This document shows, one piece after another, positions 23,994 to 34,574 of a stretch of 64,000 nt of DNA (position 1 is its first letter; each line of letters begins with the position of its first letter). The DNA is taken from assembly GCA_946807835.1 (NCBI GenBank), contig OX327702.1:4216001-4280000 (forward strand). The letters run 5' to 3'. The DNA comes from Ailanthus altissimus. Taxonomy: Eukaryota > Streptophyta > Magnoliopsida > Sapindales > Simaroubaceae. Below the pieces are notes generated by a model. It searched no databases. It had not been told where the DNA came from and worked only from the letters and a program-made list of their open reading frames with translations. Made by a program: the position numbers and the translations under genes.

Positions 23994-26711
23994 TGTAGTA
24001 ACCAGTATCCACGACTGGTAAGAATAATTATTTATATATGTATAAATATACGTATTTTATTTGTATGTTGGTGATACTTGATTTATATATTGTTATTAGT
24101 AGTGTTTGTATAGGTTAAGGTGATACTATTAGTATTGGGTTTATTTGTATGACTTTAGATTTGTTTTAGGGACTAAATTGTTATACTTTGAAAGTTTTGG
24201 GGGCAAATTTGTAAATACCAAAAATTAACCACTTAGTATAAAAATACACTTTTAAAAACCCTAATTTACCATTTTTAGGTCGAGCTACCCATTTTAAGAG
24301 AGAGAAGAGAGAAATAGAGGAGAGAGAAAGAGGAGAAGAAGAAGAAAAAGAAGAAGAAATTGGAATTTTGAATTTCAAGAGGTATATCATACGTATTTCT
24401 CAATTTATTGGTATTAATTAAGTTAATTCCTTTAAGTTTTAATTTCTGAAAATATTTATAATTGAGGATTTGTTGTGTATTTCGTAAGATCATATGAGAA
24501 TTGATGATGATCTATAAGATAGTTTGATAAATCATGATGAATTGTAGAATTTCTGCTAGATAACCTCTTGATCTAGGAATTTTATAAATTGTTGTGATTC
24601 GATTATGGTTTTGAATTTTGAGTATATGAAATTAGACATGTTTAGGATCATCTGAGACTTTGAATCGATTCGAAATTCCAGATATTGAATGATTTGTGAA
24701 TTTACCAAACTGACCCTGAAATTCTGGAAATTTCCTATGTAAACAGTATGATACAGTGACGAACAATGTTTGTCCTACTGAATGATCTTCAAAAATTACG
24801 AATTTGTGGAATATGATAATTTTATATGTCTAATATGATATACTCAGAATTAAGAATTTAGATCAATGTTGTTGAAATGTTATGATTTTCTAAAGTATAT
24901 CCGCTCATTACAGTATTTGATTAACAGATTTTTAAAGTTATGAAATAAAATAGTTTTAAAATACTTTTGGCAGTTATTTGGAAGCCAAATATTTATCATG
25001 GACTGAGATATGTGTCAAGAGTAATTATGTGATAGTTTTATAATTTTTGAGTTAGTATATGATTTTATAAAATTGGGAGATTGAATACTGTTCAGTAAGT
25101 ATCTTGATCCTGTCAGGTTTGTAGTTTGAATTCGATGGTGTGTATGGAATGGATTGTGTAGGAATTTTGATATAATATTCATATATAAGAAGTATATATG
25201 AGTCAAGAATGATATATTCTGATTTCGGAGTAATTGGACATCATTTGATGTATTAGAAAGTTTTTTTAAGTGTAAGTGGTCAGAATGACAGGTTTTGAGA
25301 AACCAAATATTTAGATCAAATTTTATGTGATAAATGCATTGTGTATAATTTTGTAAGCTATTTAAAGCATTTTGTGTGAATTGTGAGGCTTATGAAAGGA
25401 TTAATCTCCATTGATAGGTTAAGGAGATTTAAGCCTTGTAGCTGAAAGTGTTAAGAGGTAAGTATACTAGACTTTTTATTGAAATCACAATAAACATAGT
25501 AATTGTTTTGTATGATTTTGTAAATGTGGTTAGGAATATGTTTATGTTATGTTAAAGTATATTTTGATATGAAATGTAAAGATATGTATTTATGAATGTG
25601 AGCATGGACATACATGACATACATGTGTTTTTGAAAGTGAGCTTTCAAAATAAGATATGTTTAACAAAGAAAGCTTTTGAAGTGTAATATGTCCATGAGA
25701 AATATTTTGTGTTTTGAGGGTACTTGAACTCACTGTTAACTTAGTAGGCATTTTATGTGATTTGTGGAGCCTTTATGTGTGGCCTTTCCTTCGGGATTGG
25801 TATATGTTATGTGTTCCGTATGTAGGGAGGATCCTATTGGTACCTAAAGGAAGTGTGAGTCATCACATTCGTGTGGTGGCGTATTGGTACATGTGAGAGG
25901 ACTCACCGATGATCAGGGTGAGGGTTTGGCTTTTACCTTCGGGCATAAGCGTTATATATGTGTGATTTAAAGACCTCACTTGTACTATTCCTCTCATACG
26001 GTATGTCACCTACGAGTGACATTTGGCTCATTATGTGATATGTGATATGTAAGTCCTACTAAGTAGTAGTCGAGTAATGGTATTCCTATTATGTATTTTG
26101 AAAGAATGTGTAAGCGCTTACATGATATGTGATTTGATAAGATTATGATTTTGATTGATCACAGCATATCATACATATGCATTGTGTACATATATGTATT
26201 TGTATTTGATATATGAAAAACTAGTATGCTTACTGAGTTTTATACTCATTATAGTTTATGGTGATTTCAGGTAAATAAGGTACATGTGTGCTTAGCGGAT
26301 TTGGCAAGGCTTCTGCTGTTCCTTGGGTTCTCTAAGTTGTTAGGTTACTAAGTGTTTCATTTGGGGACACGTGGGATAAGATATTTGATTTGTCCCTAGT
26401 GAATAAATACTTATGTATTATTTTATTGTGTGTGGTTGGATTTAGTTTAAGTTTCACCAAGTGTAGTAATGGATTGATTTTAAGTAAGAATTTGCAATGA
26501 ATATATTCTGGGCTTCCGGTAATAAAGTTGCTACTGGTGACGTAGTAGAGTGTTAATCTCTGAGAAAACTCTGCGTATCTCCGGTTTACTAATTGTCCCA
26601 GTCATAATTCAATTACTATAATTCTGAAAGAAATTAAAATGAATGTTTAAGTATTATTGAATGAATGTAAGTGATGTCGTGTGTCAGATCTTTTGGGTCT
26701 GGGGCGTGACA
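23994..26711 (+). repeat. 5' LTR of the LOG-bearing element
   Basis: Starts tgtagtaacc, ends ggggcgtgaca. Differences from the 3' LTR that I saw include the sites near 24215, 24692, 24715, 25033, 25366 and 26696. A purine-rich stretch of about 70 bp (24295-24360) resembles the leader of other LTRs in the window. ORFs within it (for example 24181-24493 and 25714-25896) occur identically in the 3' LTR and are not genes. Confidence 0.97.
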
Positions 26712-26719
26712 GCTTTTAT

Positions 26720-26733
26720 TGGTATCAGAGCTA
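26720..26733 (+). other. Primer binding site (tRNA-Met) of the LOG-bearing element
   Basis: tggtatcagagcta, eight bases after the LTR end; complementary to plant initiator tRNA-Met. Confidence 0.92.
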
Positions 26734-27096
26734 AGATATGATTCTGTAGACTTTTAAGTGTCGAGTCAAGGGAACCGAGCAGATGCCAAATCCTTAGGAT
26801 TGTATTTGTAGCTTTGTTGTGTAAAAGTTTGACATATTCCTTAAATTTTGTATGATTTTGTGAAGATGACACAGTATCCAAGAGCTGCTAAGATTGTTGT
26901 TGTTGTGGATAATGGTACCTTGTGGATCTTAATGTTACCATTTAGATTTTCTTTTACGTTATGACTAATATGCTTAGTAAGAGTGATGTTGAATATCTTA
27001 TAATGATAATTTGCATGTGATAGAGCAAATTGAGATAATTTTCTCAATGACAAAATATAGAGAAGTAGAGTATTGAAGACATCAATTGAAACAACT
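26734..27096. other. Leader region between primer site and LOG gene
   Basis: No domain is seen. A short frame beginning atgacacag at 26866 is where gag would start, but it shows no gag features and soon ends. Confidence 0.4.
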
Positions 27097-27102
27097 TTTA
27101 TT
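27097..27102 (-). terminator. Possible polyadenylation signal of the LOG gene
   Basis: aataaa on the minus strand, about 110 bp past the LOG stop codon. Confidence 0.5.
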
Positions 27103-27210
27103 GAAAAGGAAAACAACAACACAACAACAATAGCAGCAACAAAAATACAATAGAGGCTACGGAGTGAGATTTAAGTCTATTTTGCGCTTCTTCTGACTGT
27201 CATGAGTAGA

Positions 27211-27810
27211 CTAATCTAACTGATGCAATGTTGGATTAGACAGAGGAATAAAAGACTGCAATTGATCAATCAGTTGATCAACAGTTGGAGCTGAAATAAG
27301 AATCCGTCGTGCTAGAAGTGGGATGAATTGTGTTCCCGCTGCATAGTCAAGAAAAGATATCAACCCGTCGTAAAAACCATTAACATTTAACAAACCAATG
27401 GGTTTTTGGTGGATTTGTAATTGTGCCCATGAGACAATTTGAAAAATTTCCTCCAAGGTCCCGAAACCTCCTGGTAGAGCTATGAAAGCATCCGCATGCC
27501 TAAGCATTTGAGCCATTCGCTCATGCATAGATGAGACTTGTAACTCATCCCCAATTGTTTTTCCTACAACATTTTCAATAGCTAGAGGTTTTGGAATGAT
27601 ACCCAAAACTCGACTACCTTTATTGTGTGCAGCTTTTGCCACAGACCCCATTAACCCTCGGTTACCTCCTCCATATACTAAATGTGTATTTCGCTCAGCT
27701 AATACCTTACCAAGATTTTCTGCAACTTTTGTAAACTCTTCAGTATTCCCAGGGTTGGATCCACAAAAGACACAAATTTTTGTGAATCGACGAGCTGAGG
27801 TTTCCTCCAT
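27211..27810 (-). CDS. LOG-like: Cytokinin riboside 5'-monophosphate phosphoribohydrolase (LOG type), intronless, inside an LTR retrotransposon
   Basis: LOG enzymes cut cytokinin ribotides to active free cytokinin and ribose 5-phosphate in the cytosol. This copy has 199 residues from ATG at 27810 (context aacaATGG); an upstream GTG at 27822 in the same frame is less likely. It shows CVFCGS (13-18), YGGGNRGLMG (46-55), MHERM (95-99, holding Arg98) and the family signature PGGFGTLEE (113-121, ending in Glu121). Arg98 and Glu121 are the catalytic pair as I recall it. Usual plant LOGs have 'RK' where this has 'RM', and 'GGGS' where this has 'GGGN'. Length is close to the family's, and there is no stop or frameshift. 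Plant LOG genes are normally split by several introns; this one has none, so it derives from an RNA copy. It lies antisense to its host element. Confidence 0.93.
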   Translation of the reverse strand: MEETSARRFTKICVFCGSNPGNTEEFTKVAENLGKVLAERNTHLVYGGGNRGLMGSVAKAAHNKGSRVLGIIPKPLAIENVVGKTIGDELQVSSMHERMAQMLRHADAFIALPGGFGTLEEIFQIVSWAQLQIHQKPIGLLNVNGFYDGLISFLDYAAGTQFIPLLARRILISAPTVDQLIDQLQSFIPLSNPTLHQLD

Positions 27811-27870
27811 TGTTATGCTCACCCTACTCTTTGAATATTTTTGAGTTTGTATAAGGATGCTATAATAATG

Positions 27871-27878
27871 TATTTATA
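27871..27878 (-). promoter_or_regulatory. TATA box of the LOG gene
   Basis: The minus strand reads ctctataaataca, a classical plant TATA box, about 60 bp upstream of the LOG start codon. It suggests a promoter independent of the LTR. Confidence 0.65.
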
Positions 27879-28401
27879 GAGAAACAAATTGATAATAGCT
27901 GTGGAGCATATGTGTAAGGATGTTCAAGTATATATTTTTCTCGATTCTTGTGAGGTAAAAAAAAAAAAGAGAATGAGTTTTACTTTATCATTTTATAAGG
28001 GATAATAGGTCGCAAAATCTTGAATAAATATATGTTGATATGTAAGTGTGATAAAAATTGTGTCGGAAGCGTGATGAGTTAGGTAAGATAATTAAGAAAA
28101 GTCAATAAAGGCCTATTTTATGGATTTAGGGACTTTGTCGTTTTGGCACTAATGGCCGACAATACATCTATGACTTGAAGACTTTTTGAGCGAACAATTG
28201 GACTTTGGACATGAGGCTAAATTAACTTTATTAATTTCAAGGATTTTTGTGATCTTAACATTGATTTTTGGATAGATTAAAAGCAGATATGAAGAAAGAT
28301 AAAGCACACTTGACATAAAGATAAAGCAGTAGTCAGTCTCTCTTTGATGTGATAGAGCAACACGGATTTAGTTTTTGTGAAAATAGAAACAGCAATGTAG
28401 G
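27879..28401. other. Spacer between the two antisense genes
   Basis: Would serve as LOG promoter and as 3' untranslated region of the upstream antisense ORF (aataaa on the minus strand at 28227-28232). No coding features. Confidence 0.5.
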
Positions 28402-29562
28402 TCAAAATGAGTCTCCTTGGTCGCTTTCATCTGTGTCATATCCGTGAGAGAGGAACTTATGGAATTGTTGTTCCCATGCATTGAATGAGGGCTCTGGCTG
28501 AGTGGAATGTGGGTCTACCATATCTTGATCTTCTCCAGGTGAACTGGTCTGGATGAGGGATGTGCTGGCTTCCTCTTGGATTTGGGTATCGGTTGGATAA
28601 GGTTGGGAGTCTTGAAAGAGAGATAAGTCAAGATTGGGTTGGTGTTGGTCAGGTTCTGTCGGGACAATTGGCTGAGATTGAGTAGGTTCTGTCGGGACAG
28701 GTGGCTGAGGCAATTGGTGAAGGTTATCGATTTCTTGTCTGTATCTGACATAATAAGTCATGTTTGGGATATGGTGATGGTGGGTAGAGTAATCTGTATT
28801 TCTATGATGAGAAAGATGATGTTTTTGTCTTTTTCGGGATTTGTGTAGATTGGCAGAATTCAATTCTTCTGCAAAGTCATCTTCAACCTGTTCCCAAGGT
28901 GCAGCATCTTTTGGGGAGATCCAAACAGACGGAGGAATTATCTGATTTTCCTGAGCAAGAATTCTTTCAAGTTCTCTCTTTTGTTGGATTACTTCTTCAG
29001 GCTAGAGCTTAATTGATCCCTTTAGTGAAAGGGTAAAGGTGAGGTAATCCTTGACAGTGGGGTAATAATGGATTTCATAATCTGAAATAATCATACCCTT
29101 TCGTTGGAGAAGTAAAACAGACCAAAGATGTTGTCTAGGGACTGCAGCATTTGTGTTGTTTGCAATCATGTGTTGAAATTTAGTTATCCACCATGTCTTT
29201 GGGTAAAACCATTGGAGAAAAATCAGGGCTGGATGATCTTTATCACATTTTTCTAATTTTTGGACGGTTCTAAGTAATGGGAATTCCATGGCGATTGTAT
29301 ACAGATCCAATAGGTACCATAACAAGTAAAGGACAGATTTGGACCATTGGGAAAATGGGAAAAAATAGTGCAGGTGAAAGAAAGGGTATTCCAAGTTGAA
29401 CGAAGGGCCACCAAGAACTGTGAGGCCGTGTTCTTGGACTGCCAAGATGGCGTAGTGTCTGATGAATTCTTTGGCACGGGAATAGAGTGTTCTGGTTCTG
29501 ATTAGGTCTGGAAATTGAGGTGGAGTAAAAGGAACAGGAGGAGTTATGATAATGGGATTCAT
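28402..29562 (-). CDS. Unrecognised antisense ORF of the retrotransposon, interrupted by one TAG
   Basis: From ATG at 29562 a frame of 387 codons runs to 28402 with a single in-frame TAG (29002-29004) after residue 186. The first part is rich in aromatic residues (for example HLHYFF, WYLLDLYT, WFYPKTWW), which suggests a folded domain. After the TAG comes a charged stretch, then a His-rich segment (HHLSHH, THHHH). A twofold repeat around PTEPTQSQPIVPTEPDQ and an acidic tail (DTDESDQGDSF) follow. I do not recognise the family. It is transcribed in the same direction as LOG and upstream of it. The TAG could be a recent lesion or a site of read-through; if it stops translation, the product is 186 residues. 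Antisense extra ORFs are known from several Gypsy lineages. Confidence 0.6.
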
Positions 29563-29624
29563 TATGAAGATGGTAAGAGGGTTGGTTTTCTTTATTGCTA
29601 GAAAAGTGATTATGAGATTTAGGC

Positions 29625-29632
29625 TATTTATA
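29625..29632 (-). promoter_or_regulatory. TATA box of the antisense ORF
   Basis: The minus strand reads ctctataaatagcc, a near-ideal plant TATA box, about 65 bp before the ATG at 29562. Confidence 0.65.
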
Positions 29633-29639
29633 GAGTTTT

Positions 29640-30441
29640 GTGAAAGAAAAGCAATAATCGTTTTGTCCTTTTCTTTTACGTGGATGACGTTAAAGGAATA
29701 GTTGAAAAACCATATTTGCCATCGCAGTAATTGTGCTAGTAGAATCTTTTCTGTTTGAAACTGAGCATATTAGAAGAAAAAAAAAAGCAGACATGTCAAT
29801 CTCAATGAGAAAATGATGTCCAATAAGGTGGACTATTTTTTTTAAGAGTTAAAGTAAGAGATATAATGTTAAGATCTATAGTTTAAGAATCAGTTGAACT
29901 AAAGGTCTTTTTATTAAAGTTGATTTTTGATCGTTTAAGATAATGCCTTCAATATTCTGATTTGAATGACAACTTAGTTGCGTAGAAATGCTACATTTTT
30001 TTTAATGATATCAAGGTAGTGAATGATATTATGACGTATGAGTATATGTTGAAGGGATTAAAATTTTCAGAGGAGTTAAGAATTTTATTTAAGAGATTAG
30101 TATGGGTATTCTACATCTATATTATTCTTTAATGAATAAAATGTGAAGTGTATAGATGCACATTAAATATTGAACGAATAGGAGAAAAGAATAAAAATAT
30201 GTGTGTATAATTTTATAAGTCCATAATGTGTGTCATGTGTTTATTTTATGGATGAATGTTTCGTACTTCTCTCACAGACTAAGTTATGAGCAAATCTTAT
30301 ATACCAAAAAGATTGCTTTGTAAATGTTTTATGAATAAACCATACTGTTGAAAAGACAACTTGGGAATGAGAATAAGAAATGAGATTTAAGTATCCTCAT
30401 ATGTTTGCTCAAGTCATGAATTTCGAGGACGAAATTCTTAT
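29640..30441. other. Non-coding interior before the polypurine tract
   Basis: AT-rich; contains degenerate sequence in which I see no pol domain. The last 40 bp (atttcgaggacgaaattctt) resemble the sequence that follows integrase in Tekay-type elements. Confidence 0.45.
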
Positions 30442-30454
30442 AAGGAGGGGAGAA
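30442..30454 (+). other. Polypurine tract of the LOG-bearing element
   Basis: aaggaggggagaa, ending one base before the 3' LTR. Confidence 0.88.
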
Positions 30455-30455
30455 T

Positions 30456-33173
30456 TGTAGTAACCAGTATCCACGACTGGTAAGAATAATTATTTATATA
30501 TGTATAAATATACGTATTTTATTTGTATGTTGGTGATACTTGATTTATATATTGTTATTAGTAGTGTTTGTATAGGTTAAGGTGATACTATTAGTATTGG
30601 GTTTATTTGTATGACTTTAGATTTGTTTTAGGGACTAAATTGTTATACTTTGAAAGTTTTGGGGGCAAATTTGTAAATACCAAATATTAACCACTTAGTA
30701 TAAAAATACACTTTTAAAAACCCTAATTTACCATTTTTAGGTCGAGCTACCCATTTTAAGAGAGAGAAGAGAGAAATAGAGGAGAGAGAAAGAGGAGAAG
30801 AAGAAGAAAAAGAAGAAGAAATTGGAATTTTGAATTTCAAGAGGTATATCATACGTATTTCTCAATTTATTGGTATTAATTAAGTTAATTCCTTTAAGTT
30901 TTAATTTCTGAAAATATTTATAATTGAGGATTTGTTGTGTATTTCGTAAGATCATATGAGAATTGATGATGATCTATAAGATAGTTTGATAAATCATGAT
31001 GAATTGTAGAATTTCTGCTAGATAACCTCTTGATCTAGGAATTTTATAAATTGTTGTGATTCGATTATGGTTTTGAATTTTGAGTATATGAAATTAGACA
31101 TGTTTAGGATCATCTGAGACTTTGAATCGATTCGAAATTCCAGATATTGAATGTTTTGTGAATTTACCAAACTGACCATGAAATTCTGGAAATTTCCTAT
31201 GTAAACAGTATGATACAGTGACGAACAATGTTTGTCCTACTGAATGATCTTCAAAAATTACGAATTTGTGGAATATGATAATTTTATATGTCTAATATGA
31301 TATACTCAGAATTAAGAATTTAGATCAATGTTGTTGAAATGTTATGATTTTCTAAAGTATATCCGCTCATTACAGTATTTGATTAACAGATTTTTAAAGT
31401 TATGAAATAAAATAGTTTTAAAATACTTTTGGCAGTTATTTGGAAGCCAAATATTTATCATGGACTGAGATATGTGTCAAGAGTAATTATGTGGTAGTTT
31501 TATAATTTTTGAGTTAGTATATGATTTTATAAAATTGGGAGATTGAATACTGTTCAGTAAGTATCTTGATCCTGTCAGGTTTGTAGTTTGAATTCGATGG
31601 TGTGTATGGAATGGATTGTGTAGGAATTTTGATATAATATTCATATATAAGAAGTATATATGAGTCAAGAATGATATATTCTGATTTCGGAGTAATTGGA
31701 CATCATTTGATGTATTAGAAAGTTTTTTTAAGTGTAAGTGGTCAGAATGACAGGTTTTGAGAAACCAAATATTTAGATCAAATTTTATGTGATAAATGCA
31801 TTGTGTATAATTTTGTAAGCTATTTAAAGTATTTTGTGTGAATTGTGAGGCTTATGAAAGGATTAATCTCCATTGATAGGTTAAGGAGATTTAAGCCTTG
31901 TAGCTGAAAGTGTTAAGAGGTAAGTATACTAGACTTTTTATTGAAATCACAATAAACATAGTAATTGTTTTGTATGATTTTGTAAATGTGGTTAGGAATA
32001 TGTTTATGTTATGTTAAAGTATATTTTGATATGAAATGTAAAGATATGTATTTATGAATGTGAGCATGGACATACATGACATACATGTGTTTTTGAAAGT
32101 GAGCTTTCAAAATAAGATATGTTTAACAAAGAAAGCTTTTGAAGTGTAATATGTCCATGAGAAATATTTTGTGTTTTGAGGGTACTTGAACTCACTGTTA
32201 ACTTAGTAGGCATTTTATGTGATTTGTGGAGCCTTTATGTGTGGCCTTTCCTTCGGGATTGGTATATGTTATGTGTTCCGTATGTAGGGAGGATCCTATT
32301 GGTACCTAAAGGAAGTGTGAGTCATCACATTCGTGTGGTGGCGTATTGGTACATGTGAGAGGACTCACCGATGATCAGGGTGAGGGTTTGGCTTTTACCT
32401 TCGGGCATAAGCGTTATATATGTGTGATTTAAAGACCTCACTTGTACTATTCCTCTCATACGGTATGTCACCTACGAGTGACATTTGGCTCATTATGTGA
32501 TATGTGATATGTAAGTCCTACTAAGTAGTAGTCGAGTAATGGTATTCCTATTATGTATTTTGAAAGAATGTGTAAGCGCTTACATGATATGTGATTTGAT
32601 AAGATTATGATTTTGATTGATCACAGCATATCATACATATGCATTGTGTACATATATGTATTTGTATTTGATATATGAAAAACTAGTATGCTTACTGAGT
32701 TTTATACTCATTATAGTTTATGGTGATTTCAGGTAAATAAGGTACATGTGTGCTTAGCGGATTTGGCAAGGCTTCTGCTGTTCCTTGGGTTCTCTAAGTT
32801 GTTAGGTTACTAAGTGTTTCATTTGGGGACACGTGGGATAAGATATTTGATTTGTCCCTAGTGAATAAATACTTATGTATTATTTTATTGTGTGTGGTTG
32901 GATTTAGTTTAAGTTTCACCAAGTGTAGTAATGGATTGATTTTAAGTAAGAATTTGCAATGAATATATTCTGGGCTTCCGGTAATAAAGTTGCTACTGGT
33001 GACGTAGTAGAGTGTTAATCTCTGAGAAAACTCTGCGTATCTCCGGTTTACTAATTGTCCCAGTCATAATTCAATTACTATAATTCTGAAAGAAATTAAA
33101 ATGAATGTTTAAGTATTATTGAATGAATGTAAGTGATGTCGTGTGTCAGATCTTTTGAGTCTGGGGCGTGACA
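30456..33173 (+). repeat. 3' LTR of the LOG-bearing element
   Basis: Same length as the 5' LTR, 2,718 bp, with about six substitutions and no length difference noticed by eye. Followed directly by the atcag duplication. Confidence 0.97.
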
Positions 33174-33312
33174 ATCAGTAAGTAGAAAGCTAACTAATTT
33201 TAATGTATTTTCAAATAACCTAAGCATCAGCAAAATTCATAAAATCTGACGCTAAATCTATCATGAAAGAACACACAATGGAGTGACCAGAACATGGAGA
33301 GTATAGACTTGC

Positions 33313-33550
33313 CTGCAAAATTTTCACTTTTTTACGCAAATACTCAACCAATTTTGTTGTATGCCTAACTTGAAGCTCTGTCTTCATTTCCTCAAGAACA
33401 GCTTCCTGGATTAACAAACAAGGTAAAAGTAGATAAATAGGCAAAAGAAAATTAAATATTTTAGTAAAATATGAATTTGCATTTTGATAATGAAGATGTT
33501 GTGACCATACCTCCAAGTACTGAATAAGTTCTGAAGTATCACACTTTGAA
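33313..33550 (-). pseudogene. Two candidate exons of an unrecognised gene
   Basis: Minus-strand exon 33405-33313 (93 bp, 31 codons, no stop) begins after an atccag acceptor and ends before gcaagt, a typical GC-type donor. It encodes a charged helix, EAVLEEMKTELQV then TKLVEYLRKKV. Another short exon (about 33550-33512), ending before gtatgg, reads CDTSELIQYLE in a phase that joins smoothly. Together they look like a coiled coil. A possible C-terminus lies beyond the LOG-bearing element at 23989-23936, so that element may have disrupted this gene. The family is unknown to me. Other parts are not visible. Confidence 0.45.
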
Positions 33551-34440
33551 ATAGACTAATAACTTTGTTAGATGAAAGTTATTTCGCTTTCAACTTTTTA
33601 ACTACATTATGCATCTCCATATTGATTATTTGCGTTGATCACTTATTCTTATTTACATTTGTCATTTGATTTGCCCTAGAAAATCTCAAGTGCTATCCTT
33701 ATTCACCCACAAAAGACTTGGTCACATTCTGCCTGTGACAACTTCATGGCTCCCTTTCCCATGTTCCCAGGCCCATTAGTCCTGGCCCTCTTTCTTCTTC
33801 TAATTTCTTTTGGATAAATAAATCTAGGTCACCTTACCCCCTCAAACATTCTAGATATTAAGCAATAAAGGAACCATTCCGCAGAAAGGACATGGTACAT
33901 GAATAAAGTTTGTAATCTTCGTGGAAAGGACTGAGGGGGTGAGGTAGAACTTTAGAAGGGGGGAAAAGCAGAAGAAAAGAACTCACTGTTTTAGGCAATT
34001 TCCTATAAAAAATCTCATTAGCTTTCATCATGTGATGGCTGTTTCAATATTTCAACTAATTGACTGAAATAGTTACCAGTTGACAGTGAAGTTCCTTCGC
34101 AAGTCTCTAGTAAAGGTCGCAGAGAAAGCTCTGCAGATATAAAGAGGAAACATATTAAGATGGCCCTTCAAGGTCTGATAACATGAATCAACATGTAAAA
34201 GAGAAACTTCATCAAAATATAAAAGTGCACTACAATTTATCAACTTGAAATGACCTATCCTAGGATGAAGAACTAAGAAAAGAGGCTATCCCAAGTAGTT
34301 TACTATTGCTATTCAATACATCATGTTATATGCCATGTCCATTTGTACTGGAGAAACCAGCTACAATGTTCTCTAAATATTTAAATAAAAAATAGATGAG
34401 ACCATAAATATGCCATTAACTGGGCAAACCAATTAAAGCT
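33551..34440. other. Intergenic, nothing firmly recognised
   Basis: A minus-strand stretch at about 34130-34080 sits between a tctgcag acceptor and a ctg/gtaact donor and is open in one frame, but it has no family signature. It may be another exon of the unrecognised gene. Confidence 0.35.
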
Positions 34441-34574
34441 AACATGGGCAATATAATATTATTTGATATTATAAATTAACATGGGCAGTATAATATTATT
34501 TGATATTATAAATTAACATGGGTAATATAATATTATTTGATATAATAATATAAAAAAACATGGGCAATATAATG
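34441..34574. repeat. 37-bp tandem repeat, about 3.5 units
   Basis: aacatgggcaatataatatt recurs at 34441, 34478, 34515 and about 34557 with few changes. Not coding. Confidence 0.85.

Larger units (their letters stand above)
23994..33173 (+). mobile_element. Young LTR retrotransposon carrying a LOG gene
   Basis: Two LTRs of 2,718 bp each enclose 3,744 bp. Perfect target-site duplication atcag at 23989-23993 and 33174-33178. Primer site (26720-26733) and polypurine tract (30442-30454) are present, and the LTR text (tgtagtaacc...ggcgtgaca) and the 'cgaggacgaaattcttataa' block before the tract fit Ty3/Gypsy chromoviruses of the Tekay/Del kind. The two LTRs differ at about six positions that I could find, so the insertion is recent. 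I found no gag, protease, reverse transcriptase or integrase. The interior holds two antisense genes instead: a LOG enzyme and an unrecognised ORF. It must borrow its replication proteins from an autonomous relative. Confidence 0.95.

Noticed and set aside
24181..25896. ORFs of 60-72 codons on both strands, repeated at 30643-32358
   Set aside because: They lie at equivalent positions in the two LTRs of the same element, with no family features. They are LTR sequence read by chance.
26866..27150. A gag remnant after the primer site of the LOG-bearing element
   Set aside because: The short frame and CAA-rich text show no gag motif, and the latter is better explained as the 3' untranslated region of the antisense LOG gene.
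27811..27822. Upstream GTG start giving four extra residues to the LOG protein
   Set aside because: Plant translation uses ATG, and the ATG at 27810 has a good context.
28515..28751. Further minus-strand ORFs overlapping the antisense gene of the LOG element (also 29253-29477)
   Set aside because: Out-of-frame overlaps of the longer ORF 28402-29562, with less regular composition.
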